From: Phocoena phocoena
Lineage: Eukaryota; Chordata; Mammalia; Artiodactyla; Phocoenidae
Direction of reading: 5' to 3'
Assembly: GCF_963924675.1 (NCBI RefSeq)
Contig: NC_089240.1
Location: 117,619,680 to 117,683,679, forward strand
Length of the DNA: 64,000 nucleotides
In this document: positions 41,933 to 52,420 of the stretch, piece by piece
Layout of the letters: every line of letters starts with the position of its first letter
Position numbering within the stretch: the stretch's first letter is position 1
Program-made: the position numbers and the translations under genes
The notes under the pieces: generated by a model
The model's database searches: none
What the model saw: the letters and a program-made list of their open reading frames with translations, nothing else
What the model was told of the DNA's origin: nothing

Positions 41933-42203
41933 CTTTGCTGTACACCTGAAACTAACACAACATTGTAAATCAACTATACGCCAATAAAATTTAAATATTT
42001 TTAAAAAGAGGAAATAAGTTTATGTTTTAAATAAGAATGATGTAGTAAAAAGTTATAAAACATTCTAGTAATAGGTGGTAATTATTTTTAAGGTTCCACT
42101 TCTATTGTACATTGATGAGAGGAAGCTAAATTGAAAGGGATTAGTATCAAAATGGAAAATAAAATGGAACTTTCAGCTGAAAACAGACAAACAAACAACA
42201 AAG
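41933..42203 (+). mobile_element. LINE-1 3' end plus non-L1 tail (candidate 3' transduction)
   Basis: The first ~70 bp are an L1 3' end (CTGTACACCTGAAACTAACA to CCAATAAAATTTAAAT). The next ~195 bp are not L1 and end with AATAAAATGG, then an ACAAACAAACAACAAAG tail. The exact 11-bp TSD AATGTATGAGG lies at 41922-41932 and 42204-42214. Confidence 0.7.
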
Positions 42204-42426
42204 AATGTATGAGGGTCCCAATTTGTCCACATCCGCACCAACACTAGTTATTTTCCTTTTTTCTTTTTAAGTGGTCATACTAATGGGCCTGAAGTAGTAT
42301 CTCATTGTAGTTGTGATTTGCATTTCCCAAACAACTAATAACATTGAGCACCTTTTCATGTGGTTATTGGCCAGTTGCATATCTTCTTTGGAGAAATGCC
42401 TATTAAGATCTTTTGCCCCAAATGCT

Positions 42427-43303
42427 GCAAAGATGTTCAACATCGCTAATTATTAGAGAAGTGCAAATCAAACTACAATGAGGTATCACCTCACACCGGT
42501 CAGAACGGCCATCATCAAAAAGTCTACCAATAACAAATGCTGGAGAGGGTGTGGAGAAAAGGGAACCCTCCTACACTGTTGGTGGGAATGTAAATTGGTA
42601 CAGCCACTATGGAGAACAGTATGGAGGTTCCTCAGAAAACTAAAAATAGAGCTAGCATATGATCCAGCAACCCCACTCCTGGGCATATATCTGGAGAAAA
42701 CCATAATTCAAAAAGACACATGCAACCCCAATGTTCACTGCAGCACTATTTACAATAGCCAAGACATGGAAGCAACCTAAATGTCCATCGACAGGTGAAT
42801 GGATAAAGAAGATGTGGTATATACACACAATGGAATACTACTCAGCCATAAAAAAGAATGAAATAATGCCATCTGCAGCAACATGGATGGACCTAGAGAT
42901 TATCATACTAAGTAAATGAGACAGAGAAAGACAAATATCATATATCACTTATATGTGTAATCTAAAAAAAATGATACAAATGAACTTATTCACAAAACAG
43001 AAACCAACTCACAAAGAAAAATTTATGATTACCAAAGGGGAAAGGGTTGGGGGGATAAATTAGGAGCCTGGGATTAACATACTACTGGGATGTACATACT
43101 ACTTTATGTACAACAGATAAACAACAAGGTCTTACTGTATAGCACAGGGAACTATGTTCAATATCTTGTAATAACCTATAATGGAAAAAGAATCTTAAAA
43201 AGGAATATATATGTATAATATATATATATCTGACTGAATCACTTTGCTGTACACCAGAAACTAACACAACATTTTAAATGAACTATACTTCAATTAGGAA
43301 AAA
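42427..43303 (+). mobile_element. LINE-1 3' portion (younger cetartiodactyl type)
   Basis: ORF2 end and 3' UTR in good condition. The translated piece at 42478-42780 ([20 protein letters not shown]) is an almost intact L1 ORF2 C-terminal segment but is truncated upstream. It is inserted in the opposite direction into the older L1, with imperfect GATC(T/C)TTT repeats at the borders. Confidence 0.85.
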
Positions 43304-43377
43304 AACGATCCTTTGACCATTTTTCAATTGGGCTATTTGTCTTTTTATTGTTGAGTACACACTGTTTTAGAGTCCCC

Positions 43378-43530
43378 ACTCTCATGCTTACTACCTGTGG
43401 GACCTCAGATAAGTTATTTAACCTTTCTCTAATCAGTTACTTCATCTATATATTGGGAACAACAGTACCTATCCCATAGTGCTGTGAGGATTAAATAAGA
43501 TAGTGTCGTTGATCATTAAATGGTAGCTAT
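43378..43530 (-). repeat. MIR SINE
   Basis: AGATAAGTTATTTAACCTTT, AGTGCTGTGAGGATTAAATA, ATTAAATGGTAGCTATTATT. Confidence 0.7.
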
Positions 43531-43769
43531 TATTGTTCAAAATAATATTTACACACACTTTTAGATATGTGTGTTCAAATGTGTGATGGTTTTCATTCTT
43601 ATTGTTTCAAAAGTTTTTTTTACACTGGCTTTATTTTTAAACTATGAACTATCAAAATAGAAAAACTTTCAATAATAATATCATTACTCTGATTTTTATT
43701 TTAAAAATAGCTTGTGTGATTCTACAAACAAGAGTAAATAAAACTATAGAAGGATGTTTGTTAATAGCA

Positions 43770-44460
43770 TTGTTTAAAACAGTAAACAAAACAAAACGGG
43801 ATAATCCAAATATCCATCAGGAGGGGACTGTTTAAATTAACCGTGAAATATCCAAACAATGGACTCTTGTGCAAATGTTAAAATATATGAGTAGCTCAAG
43901 ATGTACCAATATGAAATTAGCTCTAACACACATCAAGTAAAAAAGCAAATTAAAGAATATTATATATTGTATGATTCCAACTGTGTACATAAAAAATATA
44001 TTCATGGGCTTCCCTGGTGGCGCAGTGGTTGAGGGTCCGCCTAACGAGGCGGGGGGCGCGGGTTCGTGCCCTGGTCCGGGGGGATCCCACATGGCGCGGG
44101 GCGGCTGGGCCCGTGAGCCATGGCCGCTGGGCCTGCGCGTCCGGAGCCTGTGCTCCGCGACGGGAGAGGCCACGGCAGTGAGAGGCCCGCGTACCGCAAA
44201 AAAAAAAAAAAAAAAAAAATTAAAAAAAAAAAATTAAAAAAAAAAATATTCATGAGCATAAACATATGAGCATGTGTGTATGCACAAGTGTGTATATGAT
44301 TCAATAGACATAAAAACAATTTGAACACCCAGACAAGAAATTTAACAGTGGTTACACCTCTGGGGAATAGGGCTGCAAATGAAGCGGGGATGTAAACTTT
44401 TTTATATCTTCTATAGTTTAAAAATAAGTTTTAACCACATATAATACTTTTCAATTAAAA
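43770..44460 (+). repeat. HAL1/L1-like relic, split by a SINE
   Basis: The sequence on both sides of the SINE at 44006 (CCAAATATCCATCAGGAGGG, GAATATTATATATTGTATGA, then AACAGTGGTTACACCTCTGG) resembles an old HAL1 or L1 3' portion. The family call is tentative. Confidence 0.4.
44006..44240 (+). mobile_element. CHR-type SINE, ~190-bp form
   Basis: Complete copy with several G-rich substitutions (GAGGCGGGGGGCGCGGG) and an A-rich tail with TTAAA interruptions. TSD close to ATATTCATG on both sides. Confidence 0.92.
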
Positions 44461-44469
44461 AAGATCCTG

Positions 44470-44869
44470 ATAACTGTCAATCAAATTTTTCTCAGTCAAT
44501 CTATCCTGGTTACATAAAATGTAATTGAAAGAGAGAACCTGAATTAAAATAAATCACTCCTATTGATTTATTTTAATAAATAAATAAATAGGTAGAAACT
44601 GATCTGAATCTTAAGTTATTATAAAGCATACTTCAGTCCCTGTTTGGGTGACACAACTTGAGCATTTTAAGACAACTCAAGGAATTAAAATACAGGAGTG
44701 CTAGCTTTATACAGCGAAAAAACTTATTTCAACCGTAGTAACGTTCAGAACAACAGCATCTGAAAGAGTCCACATCAACCTTGATCATATGATCAAATAT
44801 ATGATTTGTGTCAATTCTGAAGAAAATGTGACACCCTGAAAAAGCTTTAAAGAATGATTGCACAGATTC
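44470..44869. other. No feature recognised
   Basis: AT-rich unique sequence with a short (TAAA)n near 44575-44592. Confidence 0.5.
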
Positions 44870-45290
44870 ATACTTTCAACAAACATTTATTGGGCACCTA
44901 CTATGCATTAAGCAATCTGTTAGGTACCAGAGACTATGACAAATACTAGTAATGGAAGCATGTATAAAATGCTCTAGGGAATTCCCTGGCAGTCCAGTGG
45001 TTAGGACTTAGCGCTTCCACTGCTCAGGGCATGGGTTTGATCCCTGGTCAAGGAACTAAGATCCCGCAACCCGCCCCCCACCACCAACCCCAAGAAAAAA
45101 AGCTCTAATGGGCACAGAGCACAGGGATGCGAGAGATTCATTCTGACCCAGGCTGTCAGGGAAGAGAGATCTAGGACAGCTTCAATGAAGAATCCACATT
45201 TGAGCAGGGTCTAGGACTTCATCAGAGAATGGGAATGGATGTAACTCCAGAAAGAGGGAAAAGCAGGAGCAAGTGCCTGGAGGTATCTGG
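44870..45290 (-). repeat. LINE-2 3' portion, split by a SINE
   Basis: TTTCAACAAACATTTATTGG start and CACCTACTATGCATTAAGC. It continues after the SINE with GGGAAGAGAGATCTAGGACA and TGGAGGTA-type minus-strand L2 sequence. Confidence 0.6.
44977..45101 (+). mobile_element. CHR-type SINE, short form
   Basis: GGGAATTCCCTGGCAGTCCA head. C-rich stretch before the A tail. Short TSD GCTCTA at 44971-44976 and 45102-45107. Confidence 0.9.
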
Positions 45291-45497
45291 CAAACACCTA
45301 GAGGCATCTGAGCCTGTGAATAATCCAGTATGGCCAGAAGAGAAGAGAAGTAGTCATAGAAAGGAGGCTATAAAGGTAGGCCTGAGAAAACTTGTGAGGG
45401 AATTTAGAGCTAACTTGATATGGCAAGACTGATATTTTTAAAGAGCACCCTCTTGATTAAAAAATGTAAGAAGATAATTACTTTAAAAGTCAGGATA

Positions 45498-45783
45498 GGG
45501 ACTTCCCTGGTGGTCCAGTGGTTAAGAATCCGCCTTCCAATGCAGGAGAGACAGGTTCGATCCCTGGTTGGGGAACTAAGATCCCACATGCCACAGGGCA
45601 ACTAAGCACGCACAGCAACTACTGAGCCCGTGTGCCACAACTACAGAGCCCACATGCCTCAACTACGGAGGCTGTGTGCTCTGGAGCCCACAAGCCACAA
45701 CTAGAAGGAAGCCAACGTGCTGCAACTACAACCCCACACAGCCAAATAAATAAATAAACATTTTTTTAAAAAGTAACAAAATG
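45498..45783 (+). mobile_element. CHR-type SINE, long form
   Basis: About 285 bp with the GCCACAACTAC tandem-like middle part and an (AAATA)n tail. 12-bp TSD AAAGTCAGGATA at 45486-45497 and 45784-45795. Confidence 0.93.
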
Positions 45784-45795
45784 AAAGTCAGGATA

Positions 45796-46950
45796 ATAGT
45801 TATTTTGGAAGGAGGGAAGGTTTATGATTGGGATAGGGCACCTAGAGGGACTTTCGGCATCGCTGACAATGTTCCAGCTCTTGATCTGGATGGAGATTTT
45901 AAGTATGTTTGCCTTGCAATACTGTATTAAGCTGCTCATTTGATTGCTTGGTGTTTTGAATCCTCGTCTCATTTTACAATACAAAAAGCTAAAAAAGAAA
46001 AAAAAAGTACACCCTTTTGTGACACTGTGTAGTTAGACTAGGGAAGAGAGGGAACCAGCAAGAAGATAAGGAAAGAAGTTATGTTGTCTAGATGTAAGAT
46101 GAAGAGGGTGAGGCCCAGGGCAAGAACAATGGGAGTAAGGAGGAAATAAACCCATTTGAGAAACATCTTGAGAGTTAACTGTCAGAGGCTTAGAGAAGAC
46201 ACAGAGAGTAAGTTCAGATTTGGACATACTGAGTATGAGATCCTTTGGGACTTCAAATACTACTTTTCCTTTTTAAACTTACTGCTTTCCTTTACTTTGG
46301 TACACATCCATCAATCATAATATTCTATTCCCTATCAGTCATAATTCAATTCTTGTTTTCGGCTTTCAAATAGGATAAAGAAGTGAGACGGGAGTAATTC
46401 TTGATGTAACAGCAGACTTGGAAAGAAAGAAGGAATATGGTAAAGAGAGATGTGTATAAACATACACAAAGGAGAAGCTCTTTGGTGAAATCAATGACTC
46501 AGTAGTGAAAGACAGAAATAAATGCATAATATCCCAAGTGAACTATTCCACTAAAATGGAAGAAAGGATCTGTAAAGCAAGGGCTGTTGGGTCAAAGAGT
46601 TTCCCAACCTGATCAACAAAAATCAAAGGAGGGGACTATATCATGCAGCCATGTTCATTTCTTCCTAGGTTCTTCCATGTAACCTAGGAAGAAATATAAT
46701 AGAAATTTGAAGGTGAGAGAGATGAGCCAATGAGAAAGAGAAGAAAGCACAGTGGAGTAGGTGATTTTACTTATGTACGAGTCAAAATGAACTGTCCTCA
46801 CTTGAGAGGAGAATTAGATATCAGCAACTGTGTGTGTGAGATTAATTACAGAATGGGCCACAGCACCCCATGTGCCTAGAGTCTCATGCAGCTTTATCAC
46901 AGAACAGGCACTCACCGAAGGCATGAACAACCAACTTCTATAATATGCAC
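45796..46950. other. No gene; one perfect hairpin
   Basis: Unassigned sequence containing a perfect 15-bp inverted repeat at 46657-46695 (see findings). Confidence 0.5.
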
Positions 46951-47415
46951 CTAGAAATATTAAGATTTTACCCTCACACCCTTGCTTTTTCTACTTCATA
47001 TTAATAATAAAACCTAGTTACTATTTATTGAAAAAATACTCTATGCCAGGCACAGTCTAAGCCCTCAGCAAGCAGTACTTGGTTGAATCCTCACAGCAAG
47101 CTCATGACGTAGATGCAAATATTCATCCTCCTATTACAGATAAACTTGGGCCCCTTCAAGTGGCACCTCTGGAGAAACAAGACATGAGGGAGAATGCATA
47201 GGACAGAACTGGGCCTGGGCCTGGGCCTGGCTCATACATAGTCCAACCCAGGTCACCAGGGTAAAACATTACATAGGGATTAGGAGTTAAATCTCCAGTT
47301 GCTGATCATGAGTGATTTTGTGGGACTTTATCCTCATCATGTCTATCTCCTCTGGAAACATGTGGCAGTGGTAGGCAGTTGGTAGTGATACTGAGGTTTG
47401 GGATCCTGGCCAGCT
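46951..47415 (+). repeat. Direct duplication, copy A (contains MIR)
   Basis: About 465 bp from CCTAGAAATATTAAGATTTT to GGTTTGGGATCCTGGCCAG. It is clearly related to copy B at 48870-49350. A MIR lies at about 47000-47160. It carries a (GGGCCT)3 run at 47210-47228 that copy B lacks. Confidence 0.85.
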
Positions 47416-47964
47416 CCCTGTTTCTTTCCATCAAAAATATGGCCAACATCTGGCAGCGTCAGCAAATGTCAAGATGAGTCTTCACTAATTCATACGTTAC
47501 AGACTGGACTGTCAAAACTGGTCAAATTCCATTACAGAATTATAGTTCAGCTGCACTGAACACTAAATACATATGAGCCATTAGGTAGGCCTTTAAATCT
47601 CTTTGCTCTATGAAAATTTCTATTCTGGTAGTAGTTGTAAGAGATTTGATCTTTATCATACTTTTCCTGGCAGCAGTAAAATTCCATTTCCATCAACTCT
47701 GTTTCCTCTCAGGAAAGAAGTCTCTCAGGAAATACTCAAAACATTGTTTTTAACAAAGTTCTCAAATATGAATCACTTTCAACTGCCAGGAAAAAACTCC
47801 TGCCCCCACTGTTCTGCAACATAATATACCCGCTGTTTTGCATCATAATATACTTTCCCTAAAATGACAGTTTTGGGGGAAGACATACTTACTTGACTTT
47901 GCTCAAGCAGTTCACTCTGCCTCAACTATCTTCTCCCTTAGATCTGATTGTCCAAGTCCTACCA
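47416..47964. other. No feature recognised
   Basis: Unique sequence between the duplication and an L2. Confidence 0.5.
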
Positions 47965-48430
47965 ACTCATTCATTCATTCAACAGTTATTTCCTGAGCAC
48001 CCAGTAGTTTTTCAGATGCTAGGGGTTCAAGTAAGTGCATTAGAAATTGACTAGGTAGGGCTTCCCTGGTGGCGCAGTGGTTGAGAGTCCGCCTGCCGAT
48101 GCAGGGGACACGGGTTCGTGCCCTGGTCCGGGAAGATGCCACATGCCACATGCTGTGGAGCGGCTGGGCCCATGAGCCATGGCCGCTGAGCCTGCGCTCC
48201 GCAACGGGAGAGGCCACAACAGTAAGAGGCCCACGTACCACAAAAAAAAAAAAAAAGAAATTAACTAGGCAGAGATTTGGGGATGATCATTGTAGGCAGC
48301 GGGACCTTCATCTGACATGCTGAGAATTTCCTTCAAGGAAAAGTTTCCCAGAAGAGGAAACATTTAAAGCTGGCCCTTTAAGTACAAGCAGGAGGAGTTC
48401 AATGCAAGAGGAAAGGCCTCCAAGGACAGG
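47965..48430 (-). repeat. LINE-2 3' portion, split by a SINE
   Basis: CATTCATTCAACAGTTATTT start, continuing after the SINE with AGTTTCCCAGAAGAGGAAAC and GCCTCCAAGGACAGGGAGCA. The same L2 seems to resume at 49345. Confidence 0.6.
48058..48256 (+). mobile_element. CHR-type SINE, ~190-bp form, rearranged
   Basis: TSD GAAATTGACTAGGTA / GAAATTAACTAGGCA at 48043-48057 and 48257-48271. The copy has a small CCACATG duplication and lacks about 15 bp (CGTCCGGAGCCTGTG region). Confidence 0.94.
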
Positions 48431-48869
48431 GAGCACAATTGAGCTGCTGCCTCAGAAATTCATCGTAGTGTTTGTGCTGAAGGCTCGCTTCCAGTGGGTT
48501 GCACCTGACCAATGACAGTACATCAGGGACAGGACTGTACTGATCACTGACTTTTGGACTCCCCAAAGGCTTTTCTGAAACTTTCTTCAGCTGCATAGCA
48601 GTCTAGAGAGCTTCCACCTAAGCTACTCTCTCTCCTCTTCACTAGGGGTCAGGCGTGCATCATGGACTTGCATCATGGGCACTTCCACCCTTCCCATCTC
48701 CCCCTCCCCCACCCCCCTTCTCTCTCACATAGGTGGTTGGTTATAAAATCCTTGCCCTTTAATCCTAAATTTCTCCTTCTCAGAGGACCCAGACTAACAC
48801 AGCATTCTAGACAGAGGGCCCACCGTGAGTTAACACCCAGAGGCATGAAAAATCATGATGTGCTCTGAG
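48431..48869. other. No feature recognised
   Basis: Unique sequence. The C-rich stretch near 48695-48720 is of low complexity. Confidence 0.5.
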
Positions 48870-49350
48870 TACCTAGAAATATTGATTTTACCCTCACACC
48901 CTTGCTTCTTCTACTGCATAATAATAATAAAACCTAGCTACCATTTATTGAACAAATATTCTATGCCAGGCACAGCCTAAGCCCTCACCATGCATTACTT
49001 GGCTGAATCCTCACAGTAAGCCCATGATGTAGGTGCCAATATTCATCCCCCTATTACACTGTCCTTTTTATTTTTGGCTGCAGCATGTGGGATATTAGTT
49101 CCCTGACCAGGGATCGAATCTGCGCCCCCTGCATTGGAAGCACAGAGTCTTAACCACTGGACCACCAGGGACGTCCCATCATCCCCCTACTACAAATGAA
49201 GGAACCTGCATCCCTTCAAGTGGCACCTCTGGAGAAACTAGACATGAGAGAGAATGCATAGGACAGAACTGGGCCTGGGCACAAAGGAGCGCCTGCCTCA
49301 TACATAGCCCAATCCAGGTCACCAGGGTATTGAGATTTGGGATCCTGGCC
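48870..49350 (+). repeat. Direct duplication, copy B (contains MIR)
   Basis: Second copy of the block at 46951-47415, 1.92 kb away in the same orientation. A SINE is inserted at 49058-49177. About 125 bp near its right end are missing relative to copy A, and GGCACAAAGGAGCGCCTGCC replaces the GGGCCT repeat. Confidence 0.85.
49058..49177 (-). mobile_element. CHR-type SINE, short form
   Basis: Reverse copy ending with the complement of GGGACGTCCCTGGTGGTCCA. TSD close to ATCATCCCCCTACTAC at 49041-49057 and 49178-49193. It is present only in copy B, so it postdates the duplication. Confidence 0.92.
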
Positions 49351-49545
49351 AGAGGGGTGGGTACAGAGGGAGAAGCTGGGCAAAATCAGAGAAGGCCTTT
49401 TATGTCCTGATAAGAAGCTTCGACTTGGTCCTCTGAGAAACAGGGAACCACCAAAAAGTTTTAAGCAGGGAAAGGGCATGTGTTTTCAAAAGAATGCTCT
49501 GCTGGCAGAATGAAGGATGGACTGGAGTAAGCAGAAATGGAAGCA
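49345..49545 (-). repeat. LINE-2 fragment
   Basis: GAGAAGGCCTTTTATGTCCT, TTAAGCAGGGAAAGGGCATG, AAGAATGCTCTGCTGGCAGA: minus-strand L2, further 5' than the piece at 47965-48430. Confidence 0.6.
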
Positions 49546-49554
49546 TCTCTGTGT

Positions 49555-49690
49555 ATGCTTCCATCTTGTCTGCTGGCTTATGAGGTCCTAAAGAGTAGAA
49601 TCCTATTTTTTGTTTGTTTTGCTTTCATCTCTATGCCCCTGTAATGATTAGGAAAGTGTTTAACACAAAGTAACTACTCAAGAGGCCACA
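49555..49690 (+). repeat. LINE-2 3' end
   Basis: TCCATCTTGTCTGCTGGCTT, TGCCCCTGTAATGATTAGG, AACACAAAGTAACTACTCAA. Confidence 0.45.
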
Positions 49691-50266
49691 CCAAATCTAC
49701 CAGGCTAGGCCTCACCTCACTGCCCAACATTTTAATTAAGACCACCCCAAAAGTTTAATGACCAACCTTTGAACATTCCTGCTTGGACACTCGAAGTCTC
49801 CGTCTAGGCAATCTAGAAAGGGAAAGTTACACGTACGAAGGGTAGAAGTTCCTCTCAAAACTATCTTCCACCAACTACTTGTTTCACGAACTCTCTTTGA
49901 AGCTGACATCAATCACATTTGTTGATCCTAACTGTGGGGACAAAGGTGGTCATTAAACACTTGGTTTTTGAAGGTTTACCAGGTCAATGAGCCAGATCAG
50001 GCTTAAGACCCAGAGGTCTTATGCAAAGAACACTGGACAAAAACCAAAATTGGGTTCTGGATACTGGCGCAATATCCAAAGGTGATCTTGGGGAAAACAT
50101 ATCCCATAGGTCTATTTTTTCATCATAAAGTAGAAATAAGACCTACCCTACTTAAGGTGTCAATTATACTAGAAGATGTTATCAAGGGGCTTTGAAAACA
50201 GTAGTATGTAAAATACTGTATTTGTTCACTTAAAAATTTCTTAAGAGGGTAGATCTCAAGAGTTCT

Positions 50267-50268
<2 letters not shown>
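49691..50268. other. No feature recognised
   Basis: Unique sequence. Confidence 0.5.

Positions 50269-50313
<45 letters not shown>
50269..50313. repeat. (AC)n microsatellite
   Basis: About 22 uninterrupted AC units. The antisense frame of valine and cysteine residues over it is an artefact. Confidence 0.98.
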
Positions 50314-50315
<2 letters not shown>

Positions 50316-50329
50316 TAAACATAAGGGCA

Positions 50330-50485
50330 GGAAACTTTCTTGGAGGTGATGGCTATGTATATTATCCTGATTGTGGTGATGGTTTCAAGGGTGTATGGAT
50401 ATGTTTAAATCCATCAAACTGTATGCATTAAATATGGGCAGTATTCTGTATAACAATCCCACCTCAATAAAGTTGTTTTAAAAAA
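50330..50485 (+). mobile_element. LINE-1 (L1M type) 3' end
   Basis: GGTGATGGCTATGTATATTA, ATCAAACTGTATGCATTAAA, ACAATCCCACCTCAATAAAG and an A tail. Confidence 0.7.
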
Positions 50486-50497
50486 AAAAGACTAGTG

Positions 50498-50700
50498 GGC
50501 TTCCCTGGTGGCGCAGTGGTTGAGAGTCCACCTGCCAATGCAAGGGACGTGGGTTCGTGCCCCGGTCCGGGAGGATCCCGCATGCCGCGGAGCGGCTGGG
50601 CCCGTGAGCCATGGCCGCTGAGCCTGTGCGTCTGGATCCCGTGCTCCGCAACGGGAGAGGCCACAGCAGTGAGAGGCCCGCATACCGCAAAAAAAAAAAA
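50498..50700 (+). mobile_element. CHR-type SINE, ~190-bp form
   Basis: Complete copy inserted in the A tail of the L1M end. 12-bp TSD AAAAGACTAGTG at 50486-50497 and 50701-50712. Confidence 0.95.
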
Positions 50701-50712
50701 AAAAGACTAGTG

Positions 50713-51489
50713 ACCACCAATTCTGATTTGCAGCAACACTAAGGGATGGTGTGATATTATCCAAAAATTCTCAAAATACAATTGATTTTCCTTTCCTTTC
50801 ATCTGTCAAACGGCATTTTTAGTTGGAAGTGTACTGCTAGGAAATCAAACAATAATGAAAATCAATTCCCAAAAGGCTATGCATTGTTTCAGCTGGAGCC
50901 AGAAACCCTCCTTAGGTCCTGGACAGTAGAAAGGTCACCTGATGGTGGCCTGATGTCCTTTCTCAGAGTCGGCCTTTTTTCTCATTGCTACCTCCTGACT
51001 TGACTGATGAAACACCGAAGTTGTTGGGCCCTACTTGTGATAACCAAAATAACCTTACCAAAAAAAGGAATCATTACCTCCAAACAGCCTGAAGTGGTTT
51101 GTGTCAGAGAAGAGAGTTTCAGTGACTCAGAAACTATCAGATCTGCATGAGCAAGGGGACTGAAGCTGGCTATCAGTGGTTGGTTGCTCCTGTAAAATGA
51201 AAGTGGGCTGAGACAACCACTTCCAGATCACACACACAGACACACATGCACACTCTCATTTCCAGAGCCCAAAGCATTCAGCAGGAGGTTTTAAATCAAA
51301 TTTCAAACTGATTTAGTAAACTGGTATTGTTTTGACTTAGGAGGTGGGTAAAAAATAGAGGAAACTAAGTCCATTCTTATAAAAAGGAACTTGCTCTAGG
51401 CTATTTTGGCAAAAGAATTAAACAAACAACTACAGAAATCATTTTCCAAACCCAAATTAATTATTTCCAGTTATAAAGTATGTTTAATG
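50713..51489. other. No feature recognised
   Basis: Unique sequence with a short CA-rich run near 51229-51252. Confidence 0.5.
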
Positions 51490-51715
51490 GTAGGAAATTA
51501 ATAATGATGACAGTAATGGACACCATTATATTGAACACATTCTATGCGCACGGCACTTTACATGTATTATCTTTATTCCTCACAACAACCAAAGTTAACA
51601 GTCTGTCTACATTTCAAATTAAAAACAAAATAAAAAAATGAGTCTCAGAGAGACAAATGTGCCATAAATCAAGTAAATGGCAGAGATAAGGTGAAAACCA
51701 AGATATCTAAAAAGC
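51490..51715 (+). repeat. MIR SINE
   Basis: TTGAACACATTCTATGCGCA, CACTTTACATGTATTATCTT, GAGTCTCAGAGAGACAAATG. Confidence 0.7.
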
Positions 51716-51934
51716 TCACGTTTTTAGATGGCAATGAAAGGTGGTAGAACGTTTCTCCCTTTCCTAATCTCGGTCAATGTTTCCTCCACCCTCCCTGCAG
51801 TCCTGCCCCACCGCCCCCCATACCCAACCGGGTTCCCTGCCCCGCCCCTCCCCTGCCACATTCAGACACTCATTTCCAGAGAGGGGCATTAAAATGTAAT
51901 GGGCTGATCACGGGGTTTTACAAACAAACCTGCA

Positions 51935-52085
51935 GTTAAGTTCTGACCGTGCCATTTACTAGCTCCAAAGACTTCAGTGGTACAAATGACTTGTTGGATC
52001 TCAATTTTCAATTAAGATTAAATTAAATAAACATACACATTTCCTGGTACATAGACACTCACTGTATTTGTTGCCTTTCCCCTCA
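51935..52085 (-). repeat. MIR SINE fragment
   Basis: CGTGCCATTTACTAGCTCCA, TTGGATCTCAATTTTCAATT, CCTGGTACATAGACACTCAC. Confidence 0.55.
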
Positions 52086-52149
52086 CTCTCTTTTGATAGC
52101 CTAAAGATCAAATAAAGATGAAGAACAGCACCCTACCAGGGCAGTCCCA

Positions 52150-52420
52150 AAGGCTACATATTTTGATTTCACTTATACGAGGTTCTGGAAATGAGAAAAC
52201 TATAGAGACAGAAATCAGAGCAGTGGTTGCCAGGGGTTGGCAACATAGGGAGGACACTGACTACAAAGGAGCACGAGGGAACACTCTGGGTGGCAGAAAA
52301 TTCTATTATCTTGACTTCAGTGGTGGCCACAAGCTATATTTTGTCAAAATTCATAGACTTGTACATACATAAAAAGTGTGAATTTTATGTAAAGTGTATC
52401 TCAATAAACCTAAAGAAAAG
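52150..52420 (+). mobile_element. LINE-1 (L1M type) 3' end
   Basis: AGAGCAGTGGTTGCCAGGGG, AAAATTCATAGACTTGTACA, GTGTATCTCAATAAACCTAA. Confidence 0.75.

Larger units (their letters stand above)
41285..43360 (-). mobile_element. Old LINE-1, minus strand, interrupted twice
   Basis: Pieces at 41285-41921, 42215-42420 and 43304-43360 are collinear parts of one reverse-oriented L1 3' UTR and ORF2 end (GTTTATAATATGTTCATGGA; GTGGACATCTGGGTTATTTT; TGGTCATACTAATGGGCCTG; CAATTGGGCTATTTGTCTTT). Two plus-strand L1 insertions, at 41933-42203 and 42427-43303, split it. Confidence 0.8.

Noticed and set aside
42478..42780. 100-codon frame with good coding character
   Set aside because: It is the C-terminal piece of L1 ORF2, truncated upstream; a mobile-element remnant, not a host gene.
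50123..50314. Frame with a valine-cysteine repeat
   Set aside because: Translation of an (AC)n microsatellite.
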